A stretch of 64,000 nucleotides of DNA from Taenia hydatigena (Eukaryota > Platyhelminthes > Cestoda > Cyclophyllidea > Taeniidae): NCBI GenBank assembly GCA_036345935.2, contig JADWOT020000181.1, positions 1 to 64,000 on the forward strand. Reading direction: 5' to 3'. Under the pieces are notes generated by a model. The model was not told where the DNA came from. It ran no database searches and saw only the letters and a program-made list of their open reading frames with translations. Made by a program: the position numbers and the translations under genes. Within the stretch, counting starts at the first letter, position 1; the number at the start of each line of letters is the position of its first letter. Of this stretch, positions 10,501-22,790 are shown one piece after another.

Positions 10501-13500
10501 ATCTCATTGTGGCGGCATCCTGTGTAGACTATTAGAGTAGCCTCTAAAATGAATATTGCAAAACACGCTCTTCATGTTTTTGCTATATGTTTCGTTGCTT
10601 CTTTGAAATCACCTTTGTAGAACGTGCTGTGATACATGCACCGCACGGGATAGATCCATCCAAAGGCCAAATCTACCCAAAAGTTCATCCATCCCATCTC
10701 GTCTCTTTGATAAGAATGCATTTGCGGCCACCAACTGGAACCACTTCTTGTTTTTGCTGCATTGAGGAAAATGCATCGGAAGTTATCTCAAGTTTCTCGA
10801 AGCGGTTTATGAGGAAGAAAATTAATCGGTTAAAAAGAAATTCGAAACCAAATTACCTAACCAGTACAACCATCTGTATATTGGTCTTTCAGTTATCTAT
10901 TTCCCATCCAGCCTCTTATCTAATTAATTGGTCAATTCACTTATAGAAGGCTTCTACATTTTTGGTGACTTTTAAGGGCAAACAAACCTGAACGCAGAGC
11001 TGAAGCAGCCGTCAAGTAGTTGGCTGATTGGAGGCACTAGACTTTTGAAAGAGTAAGAAAAGGCTAGCTCATTATATTTGTTACTGAAGCAATTCTCGTT
11101 TCTACGCCCTAGCAGCCAATATAATCGACAGCAGCAAAGACAGATCCGTTGCTGGATGGTCACGAAGAGGAGTAGCGGGGTTCGAAACACATGAGGAACT
11201 TGTATCATGTAGCACAGCACCAGATGCTGCGTTCGCTTAAGGGTTGGTGAGGCTGGAAGCATTCAGACTGTTTGGCGGTCAAGGAAGTAGAATTGGAGGA
11301 AATGGAAAGGAGCCTTAACCGAACTTAGGCCATCGCCGCAGAATTGGAGACTGGGATGGTTGAGTTTTAGGCACTGACTGTTGTCTTCTACCTTCTATTT
11401 TCGTAGGCTGTTATCGCTTCCTTATTTGTTCATTCGTCATGCCAAATACTCAGCCACTTCATATCAATTCATCCCTTTTCCACTTACTCACCCATCATGC
11501 CTTGCTCATAATTCTATTTGTTTTATTTATTTAGTGTTTTGAGTCCATGTATTGTATACGACCTCTTTTGTCAACCCAACTATTTATTTTAACTGCTCGA
11601 TATTTTTTGATTCTGAGAAGATGATGTGGCGAATTTTGTTTTACGTGTTCTGACAATACCCCTGGATTAGGCGCGTATTTTGAGGTTGCCTTAGGGATTT
11701 CTTTACCAAATGTTCGTCTCCACATGCAGAGCCTTTGGTATTTTTGGGGCTGGAGTGGACCGATGTATTCTAGGTATGCGCAACTTTACCAACCCAATGC
11801 TCTCTTTGTGCCTTTGGCAGCACGTGCGAAGGTTTGAGCTTTGATGCTATCGGCGTTGCGTGCGGTTCGCCATTTGCGCTAATGAGTCAAGGCATGCAAG
11901 CATTTTGTAATGTTTGTGTTGAAGCATTCGGATGCTATTACCTTAATTAATTAAAGGCTGATGGAGACTATGCCTGTTTACTTCAAGCACTTTTTGCCAA
12001 GATGTAGCTTCTGCTGACTCTGGCGGTTTTACGTCCTTAAATTATGACGAAAAGTGGGGGATCTGATTTTATCATTCGTTACCAGTGTTTCATTAGTGGG
12101 TAAGAAATTGCGTACCGAAGGGATGAGTTTACTACTTGAGGACAGTTGAACCGTTTCAGATGAGTCAGACGTAGCGTTTGAGATTCTAGCACATTTCTCA
12201 TCTTTACACCGTAAATTCGTATTATTCCAGTAGTTGATAATGAGGGCTCACTTAGCAAATGGCGCTTCGCGGATTTTCCTTTTCTTTGCTCTAGTAGATA
12301 GAGGAATCGTTGTCTTTATTGACAGGTGGAAACAAAAAAGACTGCATGTTGACTTTAGTGAATCGATGTGGAATCTCGACTCTTGCGAAGGTAGCATATC
12401 GGTTATAGTGTAACTCATCCATCTTTTTGACGAGCAAGGAAATAATAAGGATCATCTTAGCGTAGATGTGGGGGAAATACGAAAACACTTCTAAATTCCA
12501 AAATGTTAAAATCATAAAACGATGCCTTGGTGGCAACAGCGGCGATAAAACCAGTATATGGTGGTCAGCATTCGGAATTTTGAAACTTAAGACTCGCGCT
12601 CAACTCTCGAGGGTACGTTAAGAGGTCGGTCGTTTAGATCGCACACATAGTTGTAGAGTGGGTAAACAACGCCAGTTGCTTAACAGCTCCTTCCGATACG
12701 TCGCTTAGTCGCTTGCAATACCATCGTAGCTTAGGATTGCATAAAACAGCCGCTGCTAGCCCGGAATAATGTAAACTGATTTGAGATGATTAACTGAATA
12801 TTTTACTTTCTTGAATTGCGACGAAAGCGCAATCAAGCACACTGAACTAGAGTATGCTAAAAGCAGTGTCCATCCCAAAAACCCATCGTCTAAAGGAATT
12901 TTTGCGCAATGAAGACCAACAATCTCAGCCAGCTAGTCGTATGTGCAGCTGGCAAGCCTCAGAATTTTACCTCTTATGGAATTTTTGGGATCCCAATTAT
13001 TATGCGAACGCTACGCCTTGATATCGAACACCTAATTTTGTTAGTCGCTTGAATTGGGATTGGTAGCATACGAGAGGCAGCGGTTTCGCGCCTTTTATTT
13101 AGAAAACATTGAAGTCAAAAGATGTGCATCCACTACTTGAGTTCAGTAACATATGCAAGCATTTACGATCAAACCTCATTCAAAGTTGAGAACACTGATA
13201 TCTGGAAAGCTATTGCACGGGGACCCTCGGAGTGCCAAAGCGGCATTAATAAGATCAAAAATATCATATCGAATGATCCGAATATTGTGCATAATGGCCC
13301 AAAGTACGGCAATCCTTAAAGGCAGTCGCAATTACTATGGGCGTCAGAACATCAGCTACGCTGGTGCATCGAAATAAACGTAGCAATTTCTCGAAGCGGA
13401 AAAAATCACCAGTGCCAACACGAAGCATGCTAAAGAGGCAAAGGTCAATATCGAATCAAACGGAAGTAGTCCTTTAAGAAAAGGCTGTCTAAAAGTGCAG

Positions 13501-13840
13501 AAATCTAAAACAAAATTTACTTTAAAGCATTGCATTCTTTCAAGCATGTTTATTGATGGAAAGATTGAAAATATTGGGAAAATTAACAAAAGAATCAGAA
13601 CAAATAATTTAATTGCAGAAGTGACGTAATGAGTTGCACAGAATTTGAGTTGGAATTTGGTAAGTGGTACTGATCGGGTGGTAGAATTTAGGGTGAGAGT
13701 GGTGTGCGAAATGGTTAGAAAGACGGAGTAGAGATGTGGAGGAGTGGCGGAACCGGTATTGAGGAGAATTAGGCTGACGCGATAGTGACTAGACCAAAAC
13801 GCAGTAATCGGAAGTTTCCAACGAGAAGATCGTGTACAGA
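7548..13840. other. No recognisable gene
   Basis: AT-rich sequence with short frames only, the longest at 10587-10946 (+, 119 codons) and 9750-10127 (+, 125 codons); neither shows a domain, signal peptide or convincing splice context. A short (GGT)n run lies at about 9641-9660. I see no repeat of other parts of this window here. Confidence 0.4.
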
Positions 13841-13912
13841 ACGGATGTGGCCTAATGTATAGGGCGTCTGCCTTCTAAGCAGAAGAATGCGGGTTTGAGC
13901 CCTGTCGTCAAT
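13841..13912 (+). tRNA. tRNA-Arg (UCU)-like gene or tRNA pseudogene
   Basis: A 72-base cloverleaf can be drawn. D arm GCC/GGC at about 13850-13865. Anticodon stem TCTGC/GCAGA with the seven-base loop CTTCTAA, anticodon TCT at 13874-13876. T stem GCGGG/CCTGT with loop TTTGAGC. The A box TGGCCTAATGTA and B box GGTTTGAGCCC fit pol III promoters, and the body closely resembles eukaryotic tRNA-Arg. The acceptor stem (13841-13847 with 13906-13912) has at least two mismatches, so it may be a pseudogene or a tRNA-derived repeat head. A T-run after the 3' end (ATGTTTAG) is too short to be a clear pol III terminator. Confidence 0.5.
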
Positions 13913-13925
13913 GTTTAGTTAGCGA

Positions 13926-14049
13926 CTACCAATCCAACCATCTTCCTGTCGGTGACGTCGGTGAGGACTCAGTAATAAGTGACGCGACTGCGTCCAACTC
14001 TACACTCATCGCTTTCCAAGCCTCCTCATTCTGTAAACGAGCAAAACTT
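13926..14049 (-). CDS. Possible terminal exon, unrecognised
   Basis: Follows a CAG acceptor (complement of 14050-14052) and runs 40 codons to a TAG, including FARLQNEEAWKAMSVELDAV. It lies 13 bases beyond the tRNA-like sequence on the opposite strand. No family recognised; upstream exons not found, and a chance frame is possible. Confidence 0.2.
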
Positions 14050-14567
14050 CTGCCGGCACTTGACCAACTTCTCTTGCTTGAGGTTGTATGCGTGCTCGAA
14101 TGAATGTGGCTATAAAGGCATGCCAAATGAGAGAAGGCATGAAACTGACTGCATCGCCTTCTCGCTCTCATAATTGTATCGACAGAGACGTGACCTCGAA
14201 TAGGCTGATTATGGTTTGTCAGCTTTGACAGCTAACCATGGAGATGCCTAGATTGGCAAACTATTGTTACATTAATCAATCACTCTTTTGTATTCTATCT
14301 GTTTGCTCAGTGAGCTATGGGTCGATGCTCATTACGAAGCAATTATGCAGGATGGATTCGGGTGGATTCGATATGAGCTGAGTGCATGCTAGGAGCTCCT
14401 CAGAGATTTTGATTAGAAGTGTAGACACAATGGGAGAGGTCAAGAACGGTAGTGGCCATGGGTCAGCGACCCAATTTGACTTATTCCTCCATAAGTCAAT
14501 AATGACCCCAATAATTAATATCTGGCGGGCGTCTGAGATCGCAAGTTGGATTGTAAATCAGCCTTGC

Positions 14568-14712
14568 GGAAGCGCAAAGGATCTGCCAGATGGGTTATGC
14601 AGTCATAGTCGTAATGCATTTTACCTATTCTCTACAAGTCTGACTCAACTGATAATGTAATTCATACCTCTTTTAGCACAGCGACATCCACTTATGCGAG
14701 CAGGCTACGTAT
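14568..14712 (+). repeat. Dispersed repeat D, copy 1
   Basis: Matches 42841-42981 in the same orientation. Shared landmarks: GGAAGCGCAAA/GGAAGTGCAAA, GGGTTATGCAGTCATAGTCG versus GGATTATGCAGTTATAATCG, AAGTCTGA followed by CGACTGGTAA-like sequence, and CATCC. About 65-70 percent identical by eye. The match may extend weakly further left. Confidence 0.65.
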
Positions 14713-16512
14713 GCATTAAGTACTCGATGGGACATAATATGGAGGCGACATTGTAAAATAGATTAAGTGCCCGGGCTCATCAGGTGGCGAGTTAATCTGA
14801 CTGAAACTGGTGAATTTATCCGTCTCACAGGCAGGCACGGGGCTTAAAAAGGCAGAGAAACTCTAGCATGGATGGATCAATGTAGGTAGGATGGAATTTG
14901 GATGCGCTGACGTGCGGCGTGGCATAAGCTAAAGTTGAATGGGAGATGTAGTCTTGATTAAAAGATAAATGCTCTTTGGGTGCGAATGATGAGACGAAGG
15001 GATGTGAGAAGCAGGTCGAAGCTGGCCTTGCATGGGGTGTATTACGCCAAAGCCCTTTCAGTTTGTGATTTACACTTCCGTATCTGATTCGATCCACTCT
15101 CGATCTTGGTCCAAAATATGCGAATTAGAGAGGATTCGGAAATGACCAGCAGTAACGGAGGCTCATGTATAATCCAAGATCTGCCTGAAGTCTCCCTTTG
15201 AGGATCTCCGCCAACTTATGCAATGCATATGCATTCCCGCTCACGGGATTTACCGAATAACTGGCGTGAATACACCTCGACTACTAGGTATGGAGTGGTT
15301 TGGTTGAAAAACAAAATACCTAGGTCACGTACTCGTAAATCTTCTTCAGCTTTAATCAAGTCATTTGACAGGTGCAATGCTAAATGACCGCCTAAATTAC
15401 GCTCGAGTCCCCGAAGACGGCGGCCAACACTCTTAACCTTACACTTGTTTTGAGCCGCGTTCCCCTTTTCACGTATTATAGAGCAAAATAAAGTTGGATT
15501 TCCATCCATACTCATTAGTGATTAATAGAAACTTTGTTGGCAGTCTTCATAAGGAACGAAACCTAAAGACTAATGTTTTAAAACTTCTGTCATTAGGCGG
15601 TTTGAGATGATACACAGAATAATGTCGATTTGGACCCAAAAATATGCATTAAGATATAAAATGAAAGTCAGTCAAACTTGGATACCAAGTGTAACAATAC
15701 GGATTATGTTGAGGAATGTGTACAATTTGGGACGTATATTAATAGAAATAGCTCAAGGTTGATGAGCGTGCAGAAGAAAACGTGGACAGAAAGTGCAGAC
15801 GTTATAACCCAAGTTGGAAGTCCTCTAGAAACGTTACTGCTGCCTGGTGCGGAGCAACATATGAAGCTGCACAAACACGAGATTTCAAGGGTGCAATTCA
15901 AAGTACCGAAGCGTTTACCTAAAGTGGAGGTGTACAGCTTCACAGTTTAATGCGTACAATTATTACTAACGCTTTATGTCCCAATGTGTGCGCAAGTGAT
16001 GACAAAATGAAAGTGTGATGAGAAACAAGAATTTATCCGGTGAGAGCCACAAACTTACCAAATATGTTGCCTGGAGTGTACGCGGACACCGTGTATGTGT
16101 GCATTGCTCATGGTTCTTGTTTTTAAACGAACGACACTCTAAGGTTGTTTATGTAACAAATCGAGCATTCTCTTCCATAATTTTTATTAGCATTTAAGGG
16201 ATCATCAAACCTATATATCCGTGAGACCCGCCACAGAGCGGTGCTACTTCCTCATTCAAAAGGAGACATGCTTGCCACATGTCATAGGCAGAATTGGTTC
16301 TAACAGTGTACGATATCCAAGGCAACATTTATGCACTTCTGCCTCGCCCAATCATGTAGACAGTGATTTACGAAAGCTAAACCGGCAATCGACTGAGAAC
16401 ATGGATATGTGACAGAGGCGGCGGAGCCTGCATTCGTACGCAGTTACCATTAGCACTACGAAGATACAGCATACGATCACATTCGGGTTCGATCTGCCTT
16501 CTTCTTCCCTTT
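14713..16512. other. Mostly empty; one protein-like ORF at 15678-15950
   Basis: The only frame worth noting is 15678-15950 (+, 90 codons), which contains RLMSVQKKTWTESADVITQV and ends VPKRLPKVEVYSFTV. Its composition is protein-like but it matches no family I recognise, lacks an obvious splice acceptor, and is overlapped by an open frame on the other strand. Otherwise no gene or repeat seen. Confidence 0.25.
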
Positions 16513-16776
16513 GCATTCGCCTCAAATCACGTCTCCGCTGCTGTGGTGCTGGATGGGGAGGTTGTGCGCGAATTGGAGGAGGACCACTTCGAGGTGTCTG
16601 ACGCCCTAAAGGGTGAGAATGTGGCCAAGGCGCGATGAGAACAGGAGTTGGCCGAGGAACCTGACGAAGCTGACGAACAAGCGGATGTCTTTGCGCTGGC
16701 TGGATGGGGTAGCACCCAACAAAGTATCAGCAGCACTTTCAGAAGAATCGGTGATAAAAATTCAGAGAGTCTTTAG
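16513..16776 (+). pseudogene. Possible UTP14 (SSU processome) fragment
   Basis: One frame, interrupted by a TGA near 16637, reads DGEVVRELEEDHFEVSDALK, then an acidic stretch, then FALAGWGS. UTP14 proteins of the small-subunit processome have the order (D/E)VVxEFxxEK...PxDxxLxLPGWGxW, so spacing and chemistry are suggestive, but the acidic linker is longer than usual and the family's later motifs are absent. In another frame 16741-16790 reads VIKIQRVFRG, an IQ-like motif, which may be coincidence. Either way the copy is interrupted. Low confidence in the family. Confidence 0.3.
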
Positions 16777-17392
16777 AGGACCCTGGAAAATCTGTGCCAG
16801 CAAATTCTAAGGGCAGCAGGAGACCAGATCCGTGGAGTGCTTAGTTGTCTGCGAATAGCCTGCATCTGTAGCAATATGATTGGATTTTGCTAGCAATTTC
16901 CTTAACCTGATTAAATCAGGTTTATTGGCGTACACTGATGAATTACTAAGGTATTTATAAGCACCTATGAATGACTCGGTCTTCTCTACACAAGGGCGAT
17001 TCCGTTTGAAGAGCTACTTGTAAATTTATGCTTAAGTCAGTCTTCGTGGATAGCTGAATAAAAGCAAAGATGTGCTGAAGAATTGTGCGCACTTCGGGTG
17101 CAATGCTTAGCAATTAATTTCAGCGCTGTCTAGATAGCATGGATTTTCACTTATTTTATGCATGACTGCGTTGATACTATTCCTTGGTTTGCATCGAGGG
17201 TAGCCTAGTCGCTGTCAGTTAGTGGCATCGCGCTCTTTATAGTTGGCGTAGTTCTTTCCACCCAATTCCTCATTGGCGTCCCCCTTTGATTTTGTTTCCC
17301 CGTTACCTTTGCTTTCTTCTCATCACTCCTCCTTTATATTTCACATTCCGCCATTTCAGAATTACTTCAACTGATATTAAAACAAATTCTAA

Positions 17393-17748
17393 ATGTCAAA
17401 GGAAATGAGGTCTGACTTCTCTATGTGCACTGCTGAAAATAACTCTGTACTTCTCCGTCAAAACGATTTCTTTACAGATAATTTGGCCAATTGGTCAGAA
17501 GGGTTAATCAATGAACAAATTCGTGGGCTAAATTTAAAAGATGGAAGAATAATGAGCACGCACATGCGCTGCAGGACTTCTGTAAACAGTTAAAGCAATT
17601 AAAGCTTCTTACCCATTTACGCGACTTGCAATTCTTTGGAAGCACACGAATGCTATCGTCCTCGTCAGATCAAGCATATCTTAACTTCTCCACCGCGTTA
17701 TATGCTCCTCAGCATAACGCCGACTGCCCAAGTAGGTGTAGCATCTAA
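17393..17748 (+). pseudogene. Unrecognised coding relic with one frameshift
   Basis: An ATG frame (17393-17593) containing NDFFTDNLANWSEGLINEQI runs into a second open frame from about 17551 to 17748 with LQDFCKQLKQLKLLTHLRDL and FFGSTRMLSSSSDQAYL. The two have matching composition and hand over without overlap of protein-like sequence, as expected of one exon with a single indel near 17545-17551. About 115 codons in total. No family recognised. A possible donor (GTGTAG) lies at 17735. Confidence 0.3.
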
Positions 17749-20619
17749 TATATCCCTAATAATCTAAGAGTCGAGATGTTGCATTAACCAGAAGAACAAA
17801 CTCACCAAATTAGCATTGCTGTGACTTTAAAAGCCAGCATTTCCCTCAATATAGGTCCCATGGAATCACTGAATCTGTGTTAATGATAGTGTTAGCGTAG
17901 GTATCTCTCAAGTCCATGTGACTTCTTTGCTTTACTGTTAACAAAGTAACCGGCATTCACATTATGCATCTACTTCTTACTCAACTCTTTCTCCATTCTC
18001 TTATTCGCCTCCCCCTTCGAATTGCGCCTTGTATTCGGAGAGCGAATAAGGAGGAGCAAGGAAACAGAATAAGCTTGTTATTGCCTCGGCAGTCAACGTA
18101 ACGATGTGACTTGATTCATGCATCTCCTTATTTATCTATCTTATTTATTTGGCAATTGCAGCAGATGCATATGTAATGCATTGCGTCCTCTGATTTCCTT
18201 TGCATGTTCTACCACGGCTACTATGGGAGCCTAGGATGCACCTGCACGAATATCTTTCAGAGTTCTACACATACGGCTATGTTCGGCAACTGAGAGGTTT
18301 ATGTGCATTTATGAGAAAATCAAGAGCACATTGAGGCAAGACTGCATGCAAATTTTTGGAAAAAAGGGGCTACTAGTAGCAGTATCGGAAAGCGGTAGAT
18401 GATGAGGTCAGGATAGCAAGTGGAAAGCGTGCATAACAAAGATTAACGACAACATGACAAGAATTTGGGTACCAAACATCTCCTACTGCGCATAAAATAG
18501 GCAGCTATTGTAGCAGGCTACACTTTTTAGATGAGAATGCAAGGCACCTAGAAACTTGTCGCAAAACACCTTTTCAACCACTTAAATGGTATCCCACAAG
18601 AACTATGCAAATAGAAAGACCAATAAATCATTCGCGTTTTTTTCTTTTCTAACATGAGTTATTCTGTCTGTCGATCAAAAGGTCGTCAAATTTAAATCTG
18701 TTTTTTTCTACAGTAGTGATTAAAGTAGTTCAGGAAAGTTGTTGGTAAGGCATATCAGATATTTTAGCTCCCACGAATTTTACTTTCGTAAGGTAGAGCG
18801 TCAGTGTTTTCGATTCGCCTTATGTTCAGCTGCGTCACCTTCCCCGTGCTATTTGAATTCGACAAAGTGTGACTGTGGTTTCAAAAGCCCTTACCACTTC
18901 TCATCCCATAGATTTCTACAGACGCTTAGAAATTCGTAAGCTCCTGGTTGTGAACTTGATGAATACGTGAGGTAAATATGCTGTCTAACGATTTGTACAT
19001 GGCTAGACGGTTTGTCATTAAGTGATATTATAGTCTTCTTACGAATCCCAGAATTGATGTGTTTAGGTAACATAAGTTGAAATGGGCTATGATGCTAAAG
19101 TTGCTTTGAAGTCAAAGTTAATGCGCTGTTATTTAATCTCCATGTTGAGTAAAGTCGCGAAATGACGAAACTTGCGGTGTGCAACGGGTTGGATGGGGAT
19201 TCGAATTTTGGCTTTAGAGATCTAAGCGGTAGTGTTTCGCAGATGATGTGATTGTTTTCAGATTAACACCATGTGGCACAGTACTAACACTTGTTCATGC
19301 ATAGTTTTGGATCACCAGTACTTAGCACGTAGAGGAAATCACAGGCTTCTTGTGAGGGCCTTGATAACAAGCTTGAAAGTAGTGGAAGGTGTCTGTTGCG
19401 CTGGCGCTAAAGTTTGTGTTAGAAAAAAGGATTACAACTTCCACGGCCGATACAATTTGTTTGTTGCACTTGGGTGAGTTTGTGATGGAGGCGGTGGAAT
19501 TACCCGTGAGCATCCATGCGATTGGTTGGGAGTGGGCAGTGTTTGTTGCTAATCGTTCGCTATTTGATGACGAGAAGTGCATTGGCGAGCTGAAGTGAGA
19601 TGCTAGTGTTTTCTCCTGCATACAATGCAGGTGGTGACTGGGTTCGTTAGTGAAATGCTGGCAGGCGGCCATTTTTTCAGTCCGTCTTTAGGCAGGCTAT
19701 CGCCTGTTACCAACTTTTGTCTCCGATTCTTTTCTTTCACGAAGCAAAGATTTTGCCGAAAACCGCCAGCTTGTAGGTAAAGGGATGTGATTTCTCGATT
19801 TTTACATGTTTGGGTGGGAGAAAATCTGATTTCATTAGTACCGCTTTTAACACTGACTTCAACTTACAATAGTGGGTAATTCACCTTTGATTAGAATTTA
19901 ATTGCCTTTGCTTATATTCTGGCTACTCAAAGAGTCCTATAAAAGATTGGCGATTTGCCATTATGTGCAGCCTACTCACTTTGCCTTCACATCGCCGTTA
20001 TAGTCAAATACAGTCTGATTCATGAAGCTTGTTAGCTAAAGCCCATACCAACTAAGTCACTGATCAAGTACAATCACTAGGCATATCGAGAGATGACAAG
20101 AGGCTTTGAGGACTGCTAATCCTCCATGTCATTTGCCTCTCGCACACGTGCTTCGAAGGTTTTCGCATATTTCCGGAAATTTACTTAATAAAATTTGGTA
20201 TAGAACCACCATCCCGTTCAAAATTTATGGTTGCTTCCTAGAGGGCCCAATTTCAAACACTACTGAATCCTCAAAACTTTGTAAGATCTGGTTGAAACTG
20301 CCCACTTTGCTGCGGCCAGTGAACACCTAAGACTGAGACTTATCCTTCATGTTGCATAACTTATCCGTGTCTCCATAATACCATTGCGGCTAGCAATGTT
20401 TTCACTCCACGCAAGACTTCAGGCAATTCTATGTAAAATGTGCAAATGTTTATTGTTCAGCACCTTATTATAGACCTACTATGCTTTGTGAAGAAGACAA
20501 GGTGGACTGATTACTGGAGGAACCAAAGTTATCCAAAGTGAAGCCATTCGTAAAACATATTAGGCAAACTAAGTGTTTGAAATCTGAGTAGATTATGGCT
20601 ATAAAGGTCATCGCACGCA
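17749..20619. other. No recognisable gene
   Basis: Short frames on both strands overlap near 19270-19670 (for example a + frame containing MEAVELPVSIHAIGWEWAVF), but opposite-strand frames are equally open and no motif decides. Nothing else seen. Confidence 0.35.
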
Positions 20620-20888
20620 TCACCAGCAAGCAATTTAATTCACAAAAACTTTCTGGTGATGCATACGTCCCTCAGAAAGTGCTTTTTTACAGATGGTTAA
20701 GCATGCACAGAATTGATTTTGCAACGTGGTTCACACACAGATCACATGGCCCATATGTATGTCCCTAAGTGTCAGCTGATAGCGCATGAGTCCACGTTGG
20801 CTTGCTTACAGATTTACCTAACGTTATCCATATTTCCACACCAATCCTTACAATTATCCTTCGCTAAACGGCTTAGTCTCTCTTTTAA
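20620..20888 (+). repeat. Dispersed repeat C, copy 1
   Basis: Matches the reverse complement of 25575-25852. Landmarks: GGTGATGCATACGTCCC, ACACAGATCACATGGCC, ATGAGT and TATCCATNTTTCCACA. About 70 percent identical by eye, with few indels. The two copies flank the FN3 gene in inverted orientation, about 4.7 kb apart. Confidence 0.85.
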
Positions 20889-22744
20889 CGTAGACTAAAT
20901 GTAGAATTACTGGCTAACGTGGACTCCAAAAGCTAAATTTGATAATTACTCATTATACTTACTTGTACGAGATCTAATTCGTGTTTGTTGTCATTGCGCT
21001 CATTAAACAAGCAGGTTCTAACGTCTTTTCCATAGAAGCTCATGAGAAATCTGCCACGTCCATATTTCTCATAACATTTGAAAGGAGTTAGAGGAGTTTT
21101 AACATCTTCCAATTATAGCTACCCGACATACCATGCAGTTAAAGGTCGAGGCAGGCATTGCGGCATGTGTATAACTCCAAAAATATTCGCATATATATCT
21201 TTATGCTTACATCGCTCTTATACCCGATCCGGTCCAATAAATTGTTGAATTTGTCTGACTTTAAGGCATAATTTTGCCTATGCAAGCAATTTAAAATTGA
21301 GTTGTTTAAGTTGTTAGGAAAATGGGATCGTTTCTCGTACAAACTACCATTTGCTTCGACCGGTACAATTGCCGTTGTATAAAGGAGCTCAGACTCACTG
21401 GCTTTTTCAAATGCCGTTGCGGCTTGAATGACATTTCGGCAAAGTTTAACGTATTGTTTGAAAGATTACTAGCTTTACGATCTATTTAGTTTAACATTAG
21501 TGTTAAACGATGATCCGGGTTCCCATTTTAGGATTCATTGTGTTGTATCACAAAAGAGGAAATTTTACCTTTGAATTTGGAGCAATCCAAATTTCTGCTA
21601 AAAATGAAAATGTGCCTTTGATATGCTAATGAAGGAGATTTCGTCAACACAATGTAATGCCGCTACTTCAACCATGATAGATGCAAAACCGCCTCACTGG
21701 TTTCTGCGCGGGCAGTCCTGGTAAAGTAGAAATTGGGATTTATGTCCATGCAGTCAATAGGCGTAAATATATAATGATTACCTAAATCACACTGAATAGC
21801 AAGACAATGTGTTGTGCCGCTCGCAGTCTCTGATCAGATATCAAGGGTTTCTGATTTGTTTGAAGGTCAGCCGCGATGTCGACAACTTTTAAAGTAGAAT
21901 AAAGCGAATTTTCATCTTCAGTGTTGCGCGACTTCTGGGCTAATATACTCACAACGAATTAATTGATTGCTGTCATGCGTTGGCTTTTTAAATGAAATAA
22001 AATCACAATTAAACGCTGGCGCTCTCGTGCCACTTTGTATTGTCCTCACCCGTTGTAAATGAGGACCGATTGCGCTAAAGCCAACCCAATAATAGCTTAA
22101 ACTCGTATCCGTAGTAGAGCTCGGGCGACAGGTGCCACCACGCATTCCTTTAAGGGCCAGCCTATTTTTCGAATTTGGCTACCCACTCCATAAATGCCTA
22201 GATTAATGACTAATTCTACTATCATCGAAATTTCAAAGACCCATTTCAACCACCGCTTTAGAAAACCGACGATGGACGGTGAAACAGACGCACTTAATAT
22301 GACATTAGAAATCGCAATATAACACTCCAATAGGAGCAAGTTTATGCGTGGAAGCTATCACAACGAGAGACATGTCCTGTGTCAGCTAAAAGAGGATGAG
22401 CTACCAGCTGTGCAATGATTGCGTCAAATTTCCTGCCTCTAAGCCTATAGCGACTGCGACCGGCAGACCTAATTCCACCGACTGAACCACCGTAACCCCA
22501 CTTACTCCCACGGTCCTGGTGCTTGCAATGGCTTTCCCGTATAATCCCTGAAAATCACTTACATAACGTCACAGCTCATCGCATATGTGAAAATAAACAC
22601 CATGATGTTAGAGCATGTGTTCTTGCTAAAGTCCACGGCGCAATCGTTCAAATGACCTATAAACATGTTTTCACAACGGACACGTTAAAACACCAGATAC
22701 TTCGTAGGTCAAGTGTGGGCCAGTCCATAGGTGCGCAACACAAA
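20889..22744. other. No recognisable gene upstream of the FN3 gene
   Basis: Only short frames. A - strand frame at 22339-22097 is hydrophobic (contains WVFEISMIVELVINLGIYG) and was considered as a membrane segment, but has no supporting context. The stretch presumably includes upstream control sequence for the FN3 gene. Confidence 0.3.
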
Positions 22745-22750
22745 TATAAG
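22745..22750 (+). promoter_or_regulatory. Possible TATA box of the FN3 gene
   Basis: TATAAG lies 41-46 bases before the proposed ATG at 22791, a plausible spacing for a short 5' leader. Position is the only support. Confidence 0.3.
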
Positions 22751-22790
22751 TACGCCTGCAGACTGTGAGTACAAGCAATTACTAGACGAG

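Noticed and set aside
22097..22339. Hydrophobic - strand frame (WVFEISMIVELVINLGIYG) considered as an ion-channel membrane segment
   Set aside because: A single hydrophobic run without neighbouring segments or splice context; AT-rich DNA gives such runs by chance.
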